Assembly: GCA_964579505.1 (NCBI GenBank)
Contig: CAZOGC010000018.1
Span: 1-40,956 of the forward strand
DNA: 40,956 nucleotides
Source of the DNA: JAJYSO01 sp964579505
GTDB lineage: Bacteria; Bacteroidota; Bacteroidia; Flavobacteriales; Flavobacteriaceae
Direction of reading: 5' to 3'
Under the pieces are notes generated by a model. That model was not told where the DNA came from. It ran no database searches and saw nothing but the letters and a program-made list of their open reading frames with translations. Positions 8,120 to 15,432 of this stretch are shown here, in pieces; the stretch's first letter is position 1, and every line of letters starts with the position of its first letter. The translations under genes and the position numbers were made by a program.

Positions 8120-8554
8120 ATGTTTTCAAAGAGCTGTGAATATGGAATTAGAGCAATACTGTTTATTGCGTTAAAATCTATGCACCACCAACGTACACGT
8201 TTAAAAGAAATTGCCGAAGAAATTAATGCTCCGGAAGCTTTTACAGCCAAGATATTACAAAAATTGGTAAAAGAGAATATCTTACATTCTACAACAGGTC
8301 CTAAAGGGGGTTTTTATATACAGCCTGAAGAAATGGAATATATAAAACTAATACAAGTGGTGCGCGCTATAGATGGCGACCGGCTGCTTAATGGCTGTGG
8401 GTTGGGGTTACCAAAATGTGATGCTAATCATCCATGTCCCTTTCATCATAAATTTAAAAAAATTAAGGCAGATTTGATAGAAATGTTATCTACAATGAAC
8501 ATTGATAGAATGGCTTTAGATGTAGATAAAGAACTTGCTTTCCTAAAATATTAA
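8120..8554 (+). CDS. Rrf2-family transcriptional regulator, NsrR/IscR-like
   Basis: 144 residues. The N-terminal winged helix-turn-helix (about 1-75) has the family pattern CEYGIRAILFIA, then LKEIAEEINAPEAFTAKILQKLV, then the wing TGPKGGFYI. Three cysteines, C93, C100 and C106, lie in the loop where IscR and NsrR bind an iron-sulphur cluster (spacing C-x6-C-x5-C), so a cluster that senses NO, oxygen or iron-sulphur status is likely. The gene ends 26 bases before the oxidase subunit I gene, so regulator and target appear to share a transcript, which fits autoregulation from the promoter upstream. NsrR-like NO sensing is favoured by the haemoglobin next door, but IscR-like sensing cannot be ruled out. 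Confidence 0.88.
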   Translation: MFSKSCEYGIRAILFIALKSMHHQRTRLKEIAEEINAPEAFTAKILQKLVKENILHSTTGPKGGFYIQPEEMEYIKLIQVVRAIDGDRLLNGCGLGLPKCDANHPCPFHHKFKKIKADLIEMLSTMNIDRMALDVDKELAFLKY

Positions 8555-8580
8555 ACAAAACAAGTCTAGATAATTTAAAG

Positions 8581-10422
8581 ATGAGGTATCTAAAATCAAA
8601 ACAAAGTTTAGTTGTATTTCTGCTGATGGCATTCAGCGGGTTTTCAGGCTTTGCCGCCAACGAGTCGGCGGCAGAAGCATGGAGTCATGGAGTAGGAGTA
8701 ATCGGAACCATTGTGTTAATTCTAATGGTTTTGGCTATTTCCATAATTATTGCACTGGCTCGATTTAATAAATTTTTAAACGGATTTAAACGAAAAAAGC
8801 TAGATAAAAAAAAGCTTCAGTTTGATGAAGATATTTTGTCTTTAGAAGGTGGGGAGATAGATCGTATTCTAACACAGCGCAAAGAAGCGTTAAAATATAA
8901 GTTGTCTGGAGACGAACTGGGGAGCGAACACGCAGCAGAAGACAAAAGAGGTGTTATTTATAACATCTCTCATAATCCGGAACCTGCATTTGTAGCCAAA
9001 AAACAAAGGCGCTCTAAGTTCTTCTTGCAAACAGATCCCGAACTTAAAAAGATTGTGTATTACTATATAGGAGCCGCTGCTTTCTGGTTGCTTTTTGGTA
9101 CGATGGTGGGTGAATTTGCTGCCATGAAATTTGTCTGGCCGGACTTAGATCACCTGTCTTGGTTTTCTTTTAGTAGGTTGAGGCCGGTACATACCAATAC
9201 CGTTTTCTGGGGTTGGGGGTCTTTTGCTATGATAGGGTTGGGTTATTTTGTAATTGCTCGAACTTCAAACACTAGAATACATAGCTATAAACTAGCGTGG
9301 ACGAGTTTTATCCTTTTTAACTTGAATGTTATTATAGGAAATCTTTGTCTGATGGGAGGCATTAATAATGGTGGTGCTGAATATCGTGAGTATATCTGGC
9401 CGGTATTTGTTTTTGGGTTTATCTTTCCATTGGTGCTAACATTTATTAATTACTACAAGACAGTAGCTAATAGAAAGGTGAGAGAAATTTATATTTCTAA
9501 CTGGTTTATTTTCGGATCCGTTATTTGGACGGCTGTAGTAGCAATTACCGGTTATCTTCCCTTTCACGGTTTAGGCGAAACAGCTATTGAAGGGTATTAT
9601 ATGCACATGGGTGTCGGGATGTGGTTTATGACCTTCTGTTTAGGGTTGATTTATTACTACTTGCCAACCTCGCTTAATAAACCTATTTATTCGTATGCAT
9701 TGGGAGTTATTGCTTTGTGGACACAAATGTTGTTCTATACAATGATTGGCACACACCACTTCATTTTTAGCCCCTTGCCTTGGTGGTTGCAATCGGTAGC
9801 TATTGTGTATAGTATTGGGATGGTTATTCCGGTAACCGCAGGTACCGTAAATTATTTAATGACGATGCGTGGTAAGTGGAGTCATTTGGCTAAAAGCTAT
9901 GTAATGCCTTTCTTCTTGGTAGGGGTTATCTTTTACTGGGTGGGCTCTATGCAAGGTAGTTTACAGGCCACACGCTACACAAATTATATCTGGCACTTTA
10001 CAGATTTTAACGTAGCACACTCGCATATGACCATGTATGGTATTATTTCTTTTATCTTGTGGGCGTGTATCTATTACATTTTACCTAGACTTACAGGTAA
10101 AGAACCTAGGCAATTCTTGGTAGGAGGCCATTTTTGGTTAGCTTTTATTGGTCTCTTTGTGTACTCTATTCCGCTTATGATTGGCGGTACCTTAAAAGGG
10201 TTAAGTTGGCTAGAAGGAAATCCCTTTATACAATCGGTAATTTTAATGAAACCTTACTGGGTTTGGAGAGCCGTGGGTGGATCTATGATGTTAATTTCTC
10301 ACTTTGTCTTTGCCTATAACATTTATTATATGTTGAAAGGTTATAAAGCGCGTGAAGCCAAGCTGAGAAAAGTAGAAGTAAATGAAATAGAAGAAGGAAC
10401 GTTAAAAACTAAAACAATTTAA
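8581..10422 (+). CDS. ccoN: C-family (cbb3-type) haem-copper oxidase subunit I with N-terminal extension
   Basis: 613 residues. The core begins near residue 155 and aligns by eye with cbb3 CcoN: low-spin haem ligands H204 (RLRPVHTN) and H482, high-spin haem ligand H480 (AHSHMTMYG), CuB ligands H342, H392 and H393, and Tyr386 six residues before the HH pair, where cbb3 oxidases have the cross-linked tyrosine. NorB-type FeB glutamates are absent. This favours an oxygen reductase over a nitric oxide reductase, although AHSHMTMYG is NorB-like. A segment I align with the CcoN motif FEG reads MQG (Gln458). About 150 extra N-terminal residues carry a signal-like helix (8-25), a TM helix (37-60) and a charged linker. 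It is second in the Rrf2 operon, three bases before ccoO. Confidence 0.85.
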   Translation: MRYLKSKQSLVVFLLMAFSGFSGFAANESAAEAWSHGVGVIGTIVLILMVLAISIIIALARFNKFLNGFKRKKLDKKKLQFDEDILSLEGGEIDRILTQRKEALKYKLSGDELGSEHAAEDKRGVIYNISHNPEPAFVAKKQRRSKFFLQTDPELKKIVYYYIGAAAFWLLFGTMVGEFAAMKFVWPDLDHLSWFSFSRLRPVHTNTVFWGWGSFAMIGLGYFVIARTSNTRIHSYKLAWTSFILFNLNVIIGNLCLMGGINNGGAEYREYIWPVFVFGFIFPLVLTFINYYKTVANRKVREIYISNWFIFGSVIWTAVVAITGYLPFHGLGETAIEGYYMHMGVGMWFMTFCLGLIYYYLPTSLNKPIYSYALGVIALWTQMLFYTMIGTHHFIFSPLPWWLQSVAIVYSIGMVIPVTAGTVNYLMTMRGKWSHLAKSYVMPFFLVGVIFYWVGSMQGSLQATRYTNYIWHFTDFNVAHSHMTMYGIISFILWACIYYILPRLTGKEPRQFLVGGHFWLAFIGLFVYSIPLMIGGTLKGLSWLEGNPFIQSVILMKPYWVWRAVGGSMMLISHFVFAYNIYYMLKGYKAREAKLRKVEVNEIEEGTLKTKTI

Positions 10423-10425
10423 GCA

Positions 10426-11430
10426 ATGATTGATTTTAATACAAATCATAAAGCCTTAGTCTGGACCCTGTTTCTTGTTTTTCTAGGGCTTACGTGTATC
10501 GTGGCGTACTATCCGGCCACCATGATGGAAAGTTATCAGCCGCTGCCAAATCAACCTAAAATGACAGCGTTGCAACGACAAGGCTTAAAAGTATATATTG
10601 CTGAAGGTTGTGTGGCTTGTCATACCCAGCAAGTACGTAATATTGAGATGGATGAAATGTGGGGAAAACGCCCCGCAATAGCACAAGATTATTATTATAG
10701 CAAACAACGATTGAGTTTTTGGCAACAAAGCCCTTCTTTATTAGGAAGTGAGCGCACCGGACCAGACTTAACCGATGTGGGCAACCGTCAGCCATCTGCT
10801 TCTTGGCAATATTTGCATCTTTTTGAACCTAGAGCGGTAGTTAAGGCCTCAGTAATGCCGGCCTATCGTTGGTTATTTAAACAAATAGACAGCGCCTTTG
10901 TGCGAGAATCTGACGTGGTGGTAAAAGGGGTGCCTAAAAAATATTTAGAAGCTCCGGGAAAAGTAGTAATTGCTACAGACAAAGCGCAAGCTTTAGTGGC
11001 GTATTTACTTTCGTTAAAACAGCCAGCACTGCCTAAAGATATGAAAGCGCCTAAATTTATTCCATTGCAACCGAAAGAAGTAGCTACTACAGGAGGATCG
11101 GCTAAAAAAGCAGGACCTGATGGTAAAAAGTTGTTTGAAGGCACTTGTGCTGCCTGTCATCAAACCACTGGTAAAGGAGTGCCCGGAGCGTTCCCTCCAT
11201 TAGCAGGTAGCGGCATTGTAAATAACCCCGATGCAACAACTCATATTAAAATTGTTTTAGAGGGATATGATAACTTACCGGACTATGGACCTATGCCACC
11301 ATTTGGCGGGCAATTTACAGATGCGGAAGTGGCGGCTATTGTTAATTATGAACGTACCAGTTGGGGAAATAATGGGAAGACCATTACGGCAGATCAGGTG
11401 AAGAAAGTGCGCGCCTCACTTAAAAAATAA
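10426..11430 (+). CDS. ccoO: CcoO-like cytochrome c fused to a second cytochrome c domain
   Basis: 334 residues. An N-terminal membrane anchor (about 10-30) is followed by a CcoO/FixO domain: haem motif C62-V-A-C65-H66 in the CcoO context GCVACHTQQVR, the SERTGPDLTDVG motif and the axial Met144 in SVMPAYRWL. After a Pro/Lys/Gly linker (about 200-228) comes a second class I cytochrome c domain with C241-A-A-C244-H245 and likely axial Met290 (PMPPFGG). Standard CcoO has only the first domain; the second is what CcoP normally supplies. The gene therefore appears to encode a CcoO-cytochrome fusion that feeds electrons to the CcoN-like subunit encoded three bases upstream. Confidence 0.85.
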   Translation: MIDFNTNHKALVWTLFLVFLGLTCIVAYYPATMMESYQPLPNQPKMTALQRQGLKVYIAEGCVACHTQQVRNIEMDEMWGKRPAIAQDYYYSKQRLSFWQQSPSLLGSERTGPDLTDVGNRQPSASWQYLHLFEPRAVVKASVMPAYRWLFKQIDSAFVRESDVVVKGVPKKYLEAPGKVVIATDKAQALVAYLLSLKQPALPKDMKAPKFIPLQPKEVATTGGSAKKAGPDGKKLFEGTCAACHQTTGKGVPGAFPPLAGSGIVNNPDATTHIKIVLEGYDNLPDYGPMPPFGGQFTDAEVAAIVNYERTSWGNNGKTITADQVKKVRASLKK

Positions 11431-11459
11431 AAGAGCGCTAAAATTAAGGTTATTGCATT

Positions 11460-11717
11460 ATGAAAAAAGTTGTATTTTTAATAGTTGTATTTTTTATAGG
11501 CAAAGGAACCCTCTTTGCTCATCAAATGCAAATGGAAGGCCATCACCATGAGTTTACTCTTACAAGACAAGGGGCTTATGTGGCTAATGCGCTTGTATGG
11601 ATATCGATTGGGGTAGTTATAGTAACCCTGTTTTTAACACTGAAATACATGTTTTTCCCCGGAGAAAAAGACCCAAAACACATAAAAAATATTGTCAAAG
11701 ATGAGTACTTCGAATAA
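11460..11717 (+). CDS. His/Met-rich small subunit of the cbb3-like complex
   Basis: 85 residues. A signal peptide (1-20, ending LFA) would leave a mature protein starting HQMQMEGHHH, rich in His and Met and with an N-terminal His. One TM helix follows (about 40-66), then a short charged cytoplasmic tail with FFPGEKDPKHIK. The His/Met segment would face the periplasm and could bind copper, which the haem-copper enzyme needs at CuB; this is inference. Size and topology recall CcoQ or other small oxidase subunits, but no homology can be claimed by eye. It follows the ccoO-like gene by 29 bases and overlaps the next gene. Confidence 0.7.
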   Translation: MKKVVFLIVVFFIGKGTLFAHQMQMEGHHHEFTLTRQGAYVANALVWISIGVVIVTLFLTLKYMFFPGEKDPKHIKNIVKDEYFE

Positions 11718-12150
11718 AATAATAGACCTTGAGGATAATAGGGTAGTCAAAGTCTTCTTAGACGACGAAGAGAAACCCTTTGGTGAATTTGAACCTCCGG
11801 TAGAAATTATGTTAGATACTACTAAGATTCCGGATGGAGAACATACCTTAAAGATTATTGCTAAATCTTCCGGAAATAGAGAGGGCATAAAAATTATTCC
11901 GTTTACCGTTAAAAATGGCCCTGAGATTACGGTTATGGGGTTAAAACCTAATCAAACCGTAGATCGCGAAACCGCTATAACCATTAACGCTTACGGAAGC
12001 GAAAACGAGGATCAATTTGTTATGCGCGGTTCTGAAGACCCAAAGCCTATACCGGCTTGGTTTTGGGCATTACTAATTTTGGTAATTGCCTTTGCGGCCT
12101 TCTATCTCGTTATGTATTGGACCCCCGAATTTTATAAATCACCTTTTTAG
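11701..12150 (+). CDS. CcoP-like anchor protein without haem site
   Basis: 149 residues from ATG 11701, overlapping the previous gene by 17 bases; an upstream TTG at 11692 is less likely. Residues about 10-110 look like one or two small beta domains (Ig-like pattern with PDGEHTLKIIA and later VMGLKPNQTV). Near the C-terminus, KPIPAWFWALLILVIAFAAF forms one TM helix (about 116-138) ending MYWTPEFYKSPF. This segment resembles the N-terminal anchor of CcoP (PLPRWW followed by a helix and a tyrosine/proline exit), but no CxxCH motif is present. A reading that fits the operon is that the CcoP cytochrome moved to the end of CcoO and this protein kept the anchor. No function is known. Confidence 0.7.
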   Translation: MSTSNKIIDLEDNRVVKVFLDDEEKPFGEFEPPVEIMLDTTKIPDGEHTLKIIAKSSGNREGIKIIPFTVKNGPEITVMGLKPNQTVDRETAITINAYGSENEDQFVMRGSEDPKPIPAWFWALLILVIAFAAFYLVMYWTPEFYKSPF

Positions 12151-12237
12151 GGTTGATATTTTCAATCTAAGGCTGTATAAATAATTAAATAAGACTATCT
12201 TGTAAAATAACTTAATAACCTTTTAAAATATAACTAT

Positions 12238-13107
12238 ATGGATGATGTCATTAAGGCTATCATAGAAAAGTATAACAAGCTGGGGCAAAATCCGGAGACC
12301 CATTTAAAGGGGCTCTTGCAGGCTAAATTGGTAAATTATTGGGATTATACGCAGGTAGAAACCTTGTTATCTCTTCAACATCCGCGTACTAATTTTAAAG
12401 ATGAAGAGATTTTTATAATGTACCATCAGGTCATTGAATTGTTACAAAAAATGCTATTGCACGAAATTAAACAATTGCAGGCGGCCGATGAGGTTGATGA
12501 AATTGTGTGGATTGATAAATTGGGACGTGTAGATCGGTATGTAGAAATGCTCATAAAATCTTTTGATATTATGCGCTATGGAATGAATTATGACGATTAC
12601 AATATCTTTCGCGATACATTAACCCCTGCCAGCGGGTTTCAAAGTGTTCAGTTTCGGTATGTTGAATTGTACTGTACGCCGCTCAAAAACTTGGTAAATG
12701 AGGCTGGAAAAGCACGGCTTCCGGAAAATCCTACTTTAATGGATTATTTTGATAATATTTACTGGAAAGATGCAGGCTATAATCGTAAAACCGGTAAAAA
12801 GACACTCACCCTTCTTCAGTTTGAAGAAAAATATGAAGAAGAACTGATTAGATTGGCTCAAAAAATGGAGGGGCAAACACTACAAGAAAAATTTGCTACG
12901 CTTAAAAATCCTTCTGAAGAGCTTAAAAAAGAAATGTTACGCTTTGACAAAATGTATAATGTTGAGTGGCCGTTAGTACACTTAGAAACGGCGGCTCATT
13001 ATTTAGATGCTAAAGGAGAAACCAAAGAAGCTACTGGCGGGTCTAAATGGAAAAACTACTTACATCCCGATCATCAACAACGCAAATTTTTTCCTGAACT
13101 GTGGTAA
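12238..13107 (+). CDS. kynA: Tryptophan 2,3-dioxygenase family protein
   Basis: 289 residues. Family landmarks are all present: distal His63 in FIMYHQVIELL, the substrate loop TLTPASGFQSVQFR with Arg140, proximal haem ligand His248 in VHLETAAHYL, the TGGSKW loop (266-271) and the C-terminal FFPELW. The haem enzyme opens the indole ring of tryptophan to N-formylkynurenine, the first step of the kynurenine route, in the cytosol. The short form (about 290-310 residues, GGS followed by W) is the one I associate with Flavobacteriia. No other kynurenine gene lies nearby. It starts 87 bases after the cbb3-like operon, with no clear promoter or terminator between, so read-through from it is possible. 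Confidence 0.88.
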   Translation: MDDVIKAIIEKYNKLGQNPETHLKGLLQAKLVNYWDYTQVETLLSLQHPRTNFKDEEIFIMYHQVIELLQKMLLHEIKQLQAADEVDEIVWIDKLGRVDRYVEMLIKSFDIMRYGMNYDDYNIFRDTLTPASGFQSVQFRYVELYCTPLKNLVNEAGKARLPENPTLMDYFDNIYWKDAGYNRKTGKKTLTLLQFEEKYEEELIRLAQKMEGQTLQEKFATLKNPSEELKKEMLRFDKMYNVEWPLVHLETAAHYLDAKGETKEATGGSKWKNYLHPDHQQRKFFPELW

Positions 13108-13208
13108 ATTTCTACGTGATAAAATAATCTTTTTTGGCTCGTTTGCGTTTAGCCTGTGTTGTGCAGGTTTACTAGTTTTTGAGTGCTATTACCTCAACCC
13201 TGTTATAT

Positions 13209-13658
13209 CTATAAAATTTGTTCGGCGTGTGCCTTTGTTTTTACCTTGGTAATGATTTGATCTATAATGCCTTCTTCATTAATTAAAAATGTGGTGCGGT
13301 ATATACCTTCATACTCTCGCCCATACATTTTCTTTTTGCCCCATACTCCATAGGCATTAAGCACGGTTTTATCTTCATCGGCCAAGAGTGGGAAAGGCAA
13401 ATTGTTTTTTGTTTTAAAGTTTTGTTGTCGTCTAGGCGAATCGGCACTCACTCCTAGTAATTGGTATCCTTTTTCTTGTAATGCTTTGTAATTGTCACGC
13501 AAATTACAAACTTCGGCAGTGCAACCCGGAGTACTGGCTTTGGGATAAAAAAATAAGACGAGTTTTTGCCCTCTATAATCGCTTAATTGGTGCATTTTTT
13601 CATCTTGATCTATTCCCGAAAAATTTGGAGCCTTGTCACCGGCTTGTAATGTAGTCAT
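13209..13658 (-). CDS. bcp: Thioredoxin-dependent thiol peroxidase (BCP-type peroxiredoxin)
   Basis: 149 residues, the usual BCP length. The peroxidatic Cys46 lies in ASTPGCTAEVCNLRD with a second cysteine (Cys51) five residues on, as in atypical 2-Cys BCPs. The YRGQKLVLFFYPK strand before the active site and the FLINEEGIID strand near the end are family features. It reduces hydrogen peroxide and organic hydroperoxides using thioredoxin. The gene is divergent from nth with only 29 bases between the start codons, so the two share a promoter region; the nth -33 element lies inside the bcp coding sequence. Confidence 0.9.
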   Translation of the reverse strand: MTTLQAGDKAPNFSGIDQDEKMHQLSDYRGQKLVLFFYPKASTPGCTAEVCNLRDNYKALQEKGYQLLGVSADSPRRQQNFKTKNNLPFPLLADEDKTVLNAYGVWGKKKMYGREYEGIYRTTFLINEEGIIDQIITKVKTKAHAEQIL

Positions 13659-13672
13659 AATGGTTATTTTTG
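13644..13672 (+). promoter_or_regulatory. nth promoter overlapping the bcp 5' end
   Basis: TTG at 13644-13646, an 18-base spacer and TATTTTTG at 13665-13672 form a full Bacteroidota-type promoter 15 bases before the nth ATG. The upstream half lies inside the divergent bcp gene. Confidence 0.55.
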
Positions 13673-13687
13673 TTAAAAATACAAAAA

Positions 13688-14347
13688 ATGAAGAAGGCCG
13701 AAAAAGTTATTTTCCTTATAAATAAGTTACAGGAAATTTACCCTAAAGTGAGTGTTCCGTTAGATCATTCAGATCCTTATACGTTACTGATTGCAGTGCT
13801 TCTCTCGGCACAAAGCACAGACAAACGCGTAAATCAAATAACCCCTTTGTTGTTTGATAGGGCACAAACTCCGTTTGATATGGTAAAACTTTCTGTTGAA
13901 GAAATACGCGCTATAATTAGACCGGTGGGTCTCTCGCCTATGAAGTCTAAGGGAATATACGGGCTCTCAAAAATACTAATTGAGAAGTATAATGGAGAAG
14001 TGCCTCAAACTTTTGAAGAATTAGAAGCTTTGCCGGCTGTGGGGCATAAAACAGCTAGTGTGGTATTAAATCAGGCATTTGGTATTCCTACTTTTCCGGT
14101 AGATACGCATATTCATCGGTTAATGTATCGCTGGGGGTTATCGTCCGGAAAGAATGTAAAGCAAACGGAAAAAGACGCCAAACGTTTGTTTCCTAAAGAA
14201 ACCTGGGGCAAATTACATATTCAGATTATATTATATGGAAGAGAATATTCTCCTGCCCGTGGTTGGAAGCTAGAGAAAGATTGTATTACACAAAAAATTG
14301 GTAGAAAGAGCGTTTTAAAAGCTTACCAAAAAAAGCAGGCTATATAA
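13688..14347 (+). CDS. nth: Endonuclease III without the iron-sulphur cluster loop
   Basis: 219 residues; the start at 13688 is chosen because the upstream in-frame TTG at 13670 lies in the promoter. It is a base-excision repair DNA glycosylase/AP lyase for oxidised pyrimidines. The helix-hairpin-helix LPAVGHKTASVVL carries catalytic Lys121, and Asp139 follows in FPVDTHIHR, matching K120/D138 of E. coli Nth. The usual 4Fe-4S cluster needs four cysteines spaced C-x6-C-x2-C-x5-C near the C-terminus; here that region reads YSPARGWKLEKDCITQKIG with only Cys199. The cluster is therefore almost certainly absent, while the catalytic core is intact. I recall similar loss in other Flavobacteriia. Confidence 0.9.
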   Translation: MKKAEKVIFLINKLQEIYPKVSVPLDHSDPYTLLIAVLLSAQSTDKRVNQITPLLFDRAQTPFDMVKLSVEEIRAIIRPVGLSPMKSKGIYGLSKILIEKYNGEVPQTFEELEALPAVGHKTASVVLNQAFGIPTFPVDTHIHRLMYRWGLSSGKNVKQTEKDAKRLFPKETWGKLHIQIILYGREYSPARGWKLEKDCITQKIGRKSVLKAYQKKQAI

Positions 14348-14351
14348 AAAG

Positions 14352-14378
14352 ATGCGGCTCGTCAAAGACGAGCCGCAT
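14352..14378. terminator. Strong hairpin between nth and the sigma-factor operon
   Basis: A perfect GC-rich 12-bp stem (14352-14363 with 14367-14378) has a 3-base loop. On the minus strand it is followed by a T-run, so it ends the transcript of the small protein and sigma factor; it may also stop nth read-through. Confidence 0.88.
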
Positions 14379-14384
14379 ACTTCA

Positions 14385-14534
14385 TTAGTTGAGAAGTAGT
14401 TCACACTTCATTCCATAGTAAACATTAACACTTAGGGCCTTTGAATAATTCAAAAGAAACGTAATAGTCTCCTTGCGGGGACCTGAACTAAGTTTTTGAT
14501 TTTTTTGTTTGTCGTTAGAGTAGATTTTCGTCAT
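14385..14534 (-). CDS. Small conserved protein downstream of ECF sigma factor
   Basis: 49 residues, starting MTKIYSNDKQKN. An upstream in-frame start at 14570 is less likely. The part PRKETITFLLNYSKAL followed by a hydrophobic C-terminus ending ELLLN matches a short-protein pattern I recall as common in Flavobacteriia (P-S/R-KET-x-x-F-L-x-x-YSK-x-L), so I treat it as a real gene. It starts 46 bases after the sigma factor gene on the same strand and is followed at once by the terminator, so the two form one transcript. It is too short for an ordinary anti-sigma factor with a TM helix; its function is unknown. Confidence 0.6.
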   Translation of the reverse strand: MTKIYSNDKQKNQKLSSGPRKETITFLLNYSKALSVNVYYGMKCELLLN

Positions 14535-14580
14535 AAAAAATTTATTTTCATCGTATCTACATAACGACAAAAAAAAATAT

Positions 14581-15174
14581 TTATTGTTTGGTCAAAATAA
14601 TATCGTGTTCGTCAATAACTTTTCGCAAGTTTATCAAGGCATACCGCATACGGCCTAGAGCTGTGTTTATGCTCACGTTGGTTTGATACGATATTTCTTT
14701 AAAGCTCATGTCTTTATAGATGCGCATTTTAAGTACTTCTAATTGCTCTTCCGGTAATTCTTCAATGATGTTTCTAACATCTTTTTTTATTTGTTCATCC
14801 ATTAGTTTGTGCTCAGCATGAGGGTGCTCATCTGCCAATACCGAAAAGATATCAAAATCGCCGCTACTTTCAAATTTAGGCATGCGGTTACTTTTTCTGA
14901 AATGATCGATAATTAGATTGTGTGCAATACGCATTACCCAAGGTAAAAACTTTCCTTCTTCGTTGTATTTTCCGCGTTTAAGTGTGCGGATTACCTTTAT
15001 AAAAGTGTCTTGGAAAATGTCTTCGGCAATGGCCTTGTCGAATACTTTAGAATAAATAAAATTGTAAATGCGTTGCTGATGCCTGTTTATCAGCATAGAG
15101 AGCGCTTCTTCATCGCCTTTTACATAGGCGCTAACGAGATCCGCGTCCGGAATGGTTTTTTTGATTTTTTTCAT
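14581..15174 (-). CDS. ECF-type sigma-70 family sigma factor
   Basis: 197 residues. Region 2 (about 22-95) includes the polymerase-binding DIFQDTFIKVI pattern, preceded by INRHQQRIYNFIY. A linker rich in acidic residues and His (about 100-125) is followed by region 4 (about 128-185) with the helix-turn-helix MSFKEISYQTNVSINTALGRMRYAL. No C-terminal extension or sensor domain is seen. Such sigma factors direct polymerase to a small set of promoters, but its targets and signal cannot be read here. No anti-sigma gene is adjacent; only the small protein follows. The unusual leader between 15175 and 15248 suggests control at the RNA level. Confidence 0.9.
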   Translation of the reverse strand: MKKIKKTIPDADLVSAYVKGDEEALSMLINRHQQRIYNFIYSKVFDKAIAEDIFQDTFIKVIRTLKRGKYNEEGKFLPWVMRIAHNLIIDHFRKSNRMPKFESSGDFDIFSVLADEHPHAEHKLMDEQIKKDVRNIIEELPEEQLEVLKMRIYKDMSFKEISYQTNVSINTALGRMRYALINLRKVIDEHDIILTKQ

Positions 15175-15248
15175 GACAATTACATAAGATTGGTTATCTC
15201 AATTTAGATTTTTTAATATGTTTTCTAATCTAAAAAGAAGTAATTGTC
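15175..15248 (-). promoter_or_regulatory. Structured 5' leader of the sigma-factor gene
   Basis: On the minus strand a 9-base arm (15240-15248) pairs perfectly with GACAATTAC/GTAATTGTC at 15175-15183, which directly abuts the ATG. Inside lie an 8-bp stem (15203-15210 with 15227-15234) and a 4-bp stem (15187-15190 with 15196-15199), together resembling a three-way junction. The outer helix would bury the ribosome-binding area. The pairings are seen in the sequence; regulation is inferred. Confidence 0.45.
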
Positions 15249-15286
15249 AGGTATAAGCAGTCTTTTTTATAGAGAGTTTAGTGTGG

Positions 15287-15317
15287 TAAATATAGAAATA
15301 TTTTTTTAACTGCCAAA
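15287..15317 (-). promoter_or_regulatory. Putative promoter of the sigma-factor operon
   Basis: The minus strand reads TTTG (15314-15317), a 19-base spacer and TATATTTA (15287-15294), one mismatch from TAnnTTTG. It would give a leader of about 105 bases that includes the folded region. Confidence 0.45.
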
Positions 15318-15380
15318 AAAATGGAATAAAAGGAGTGTTGTATATGGGGCGTTACGGTCTGATAAACAGATTATTTATAT

Positions 15381-15415
15381 GAAAAAGAGCCCCTTAGGTT
15401 ATAAGTCTAAGGGGC
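15381..15415 (-). terminator. recA terminator
   Basis: A perfect 9-bp stem GCCCCTTAG/CTAAGGGGC (15389-15397 with 15407-15415) has a 9-base loop. On the minus strand it is followed by a T-run from 15388 down, as expected after recA. Confidence 0.88.
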
Positions 15416-15432
15416 GCTATATAAAATACTTT

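Noticed and set aside
8581..10422. A canonical NorB nitric oxide reductase.
   Set aside because: The FeB glutamates typical of cNOR/qNOR are absent, and the cbb3-type tyrosine is present; the NO role is kept only as a hypothesis.
12238..13107. A subunit of the cbb3-like operon because it follows it.
   Set aside because: The sequence is clearly tryptophan 2,3-dioxygenase (GFQSVQFR, FFPELW), so it is an independent enzyme.
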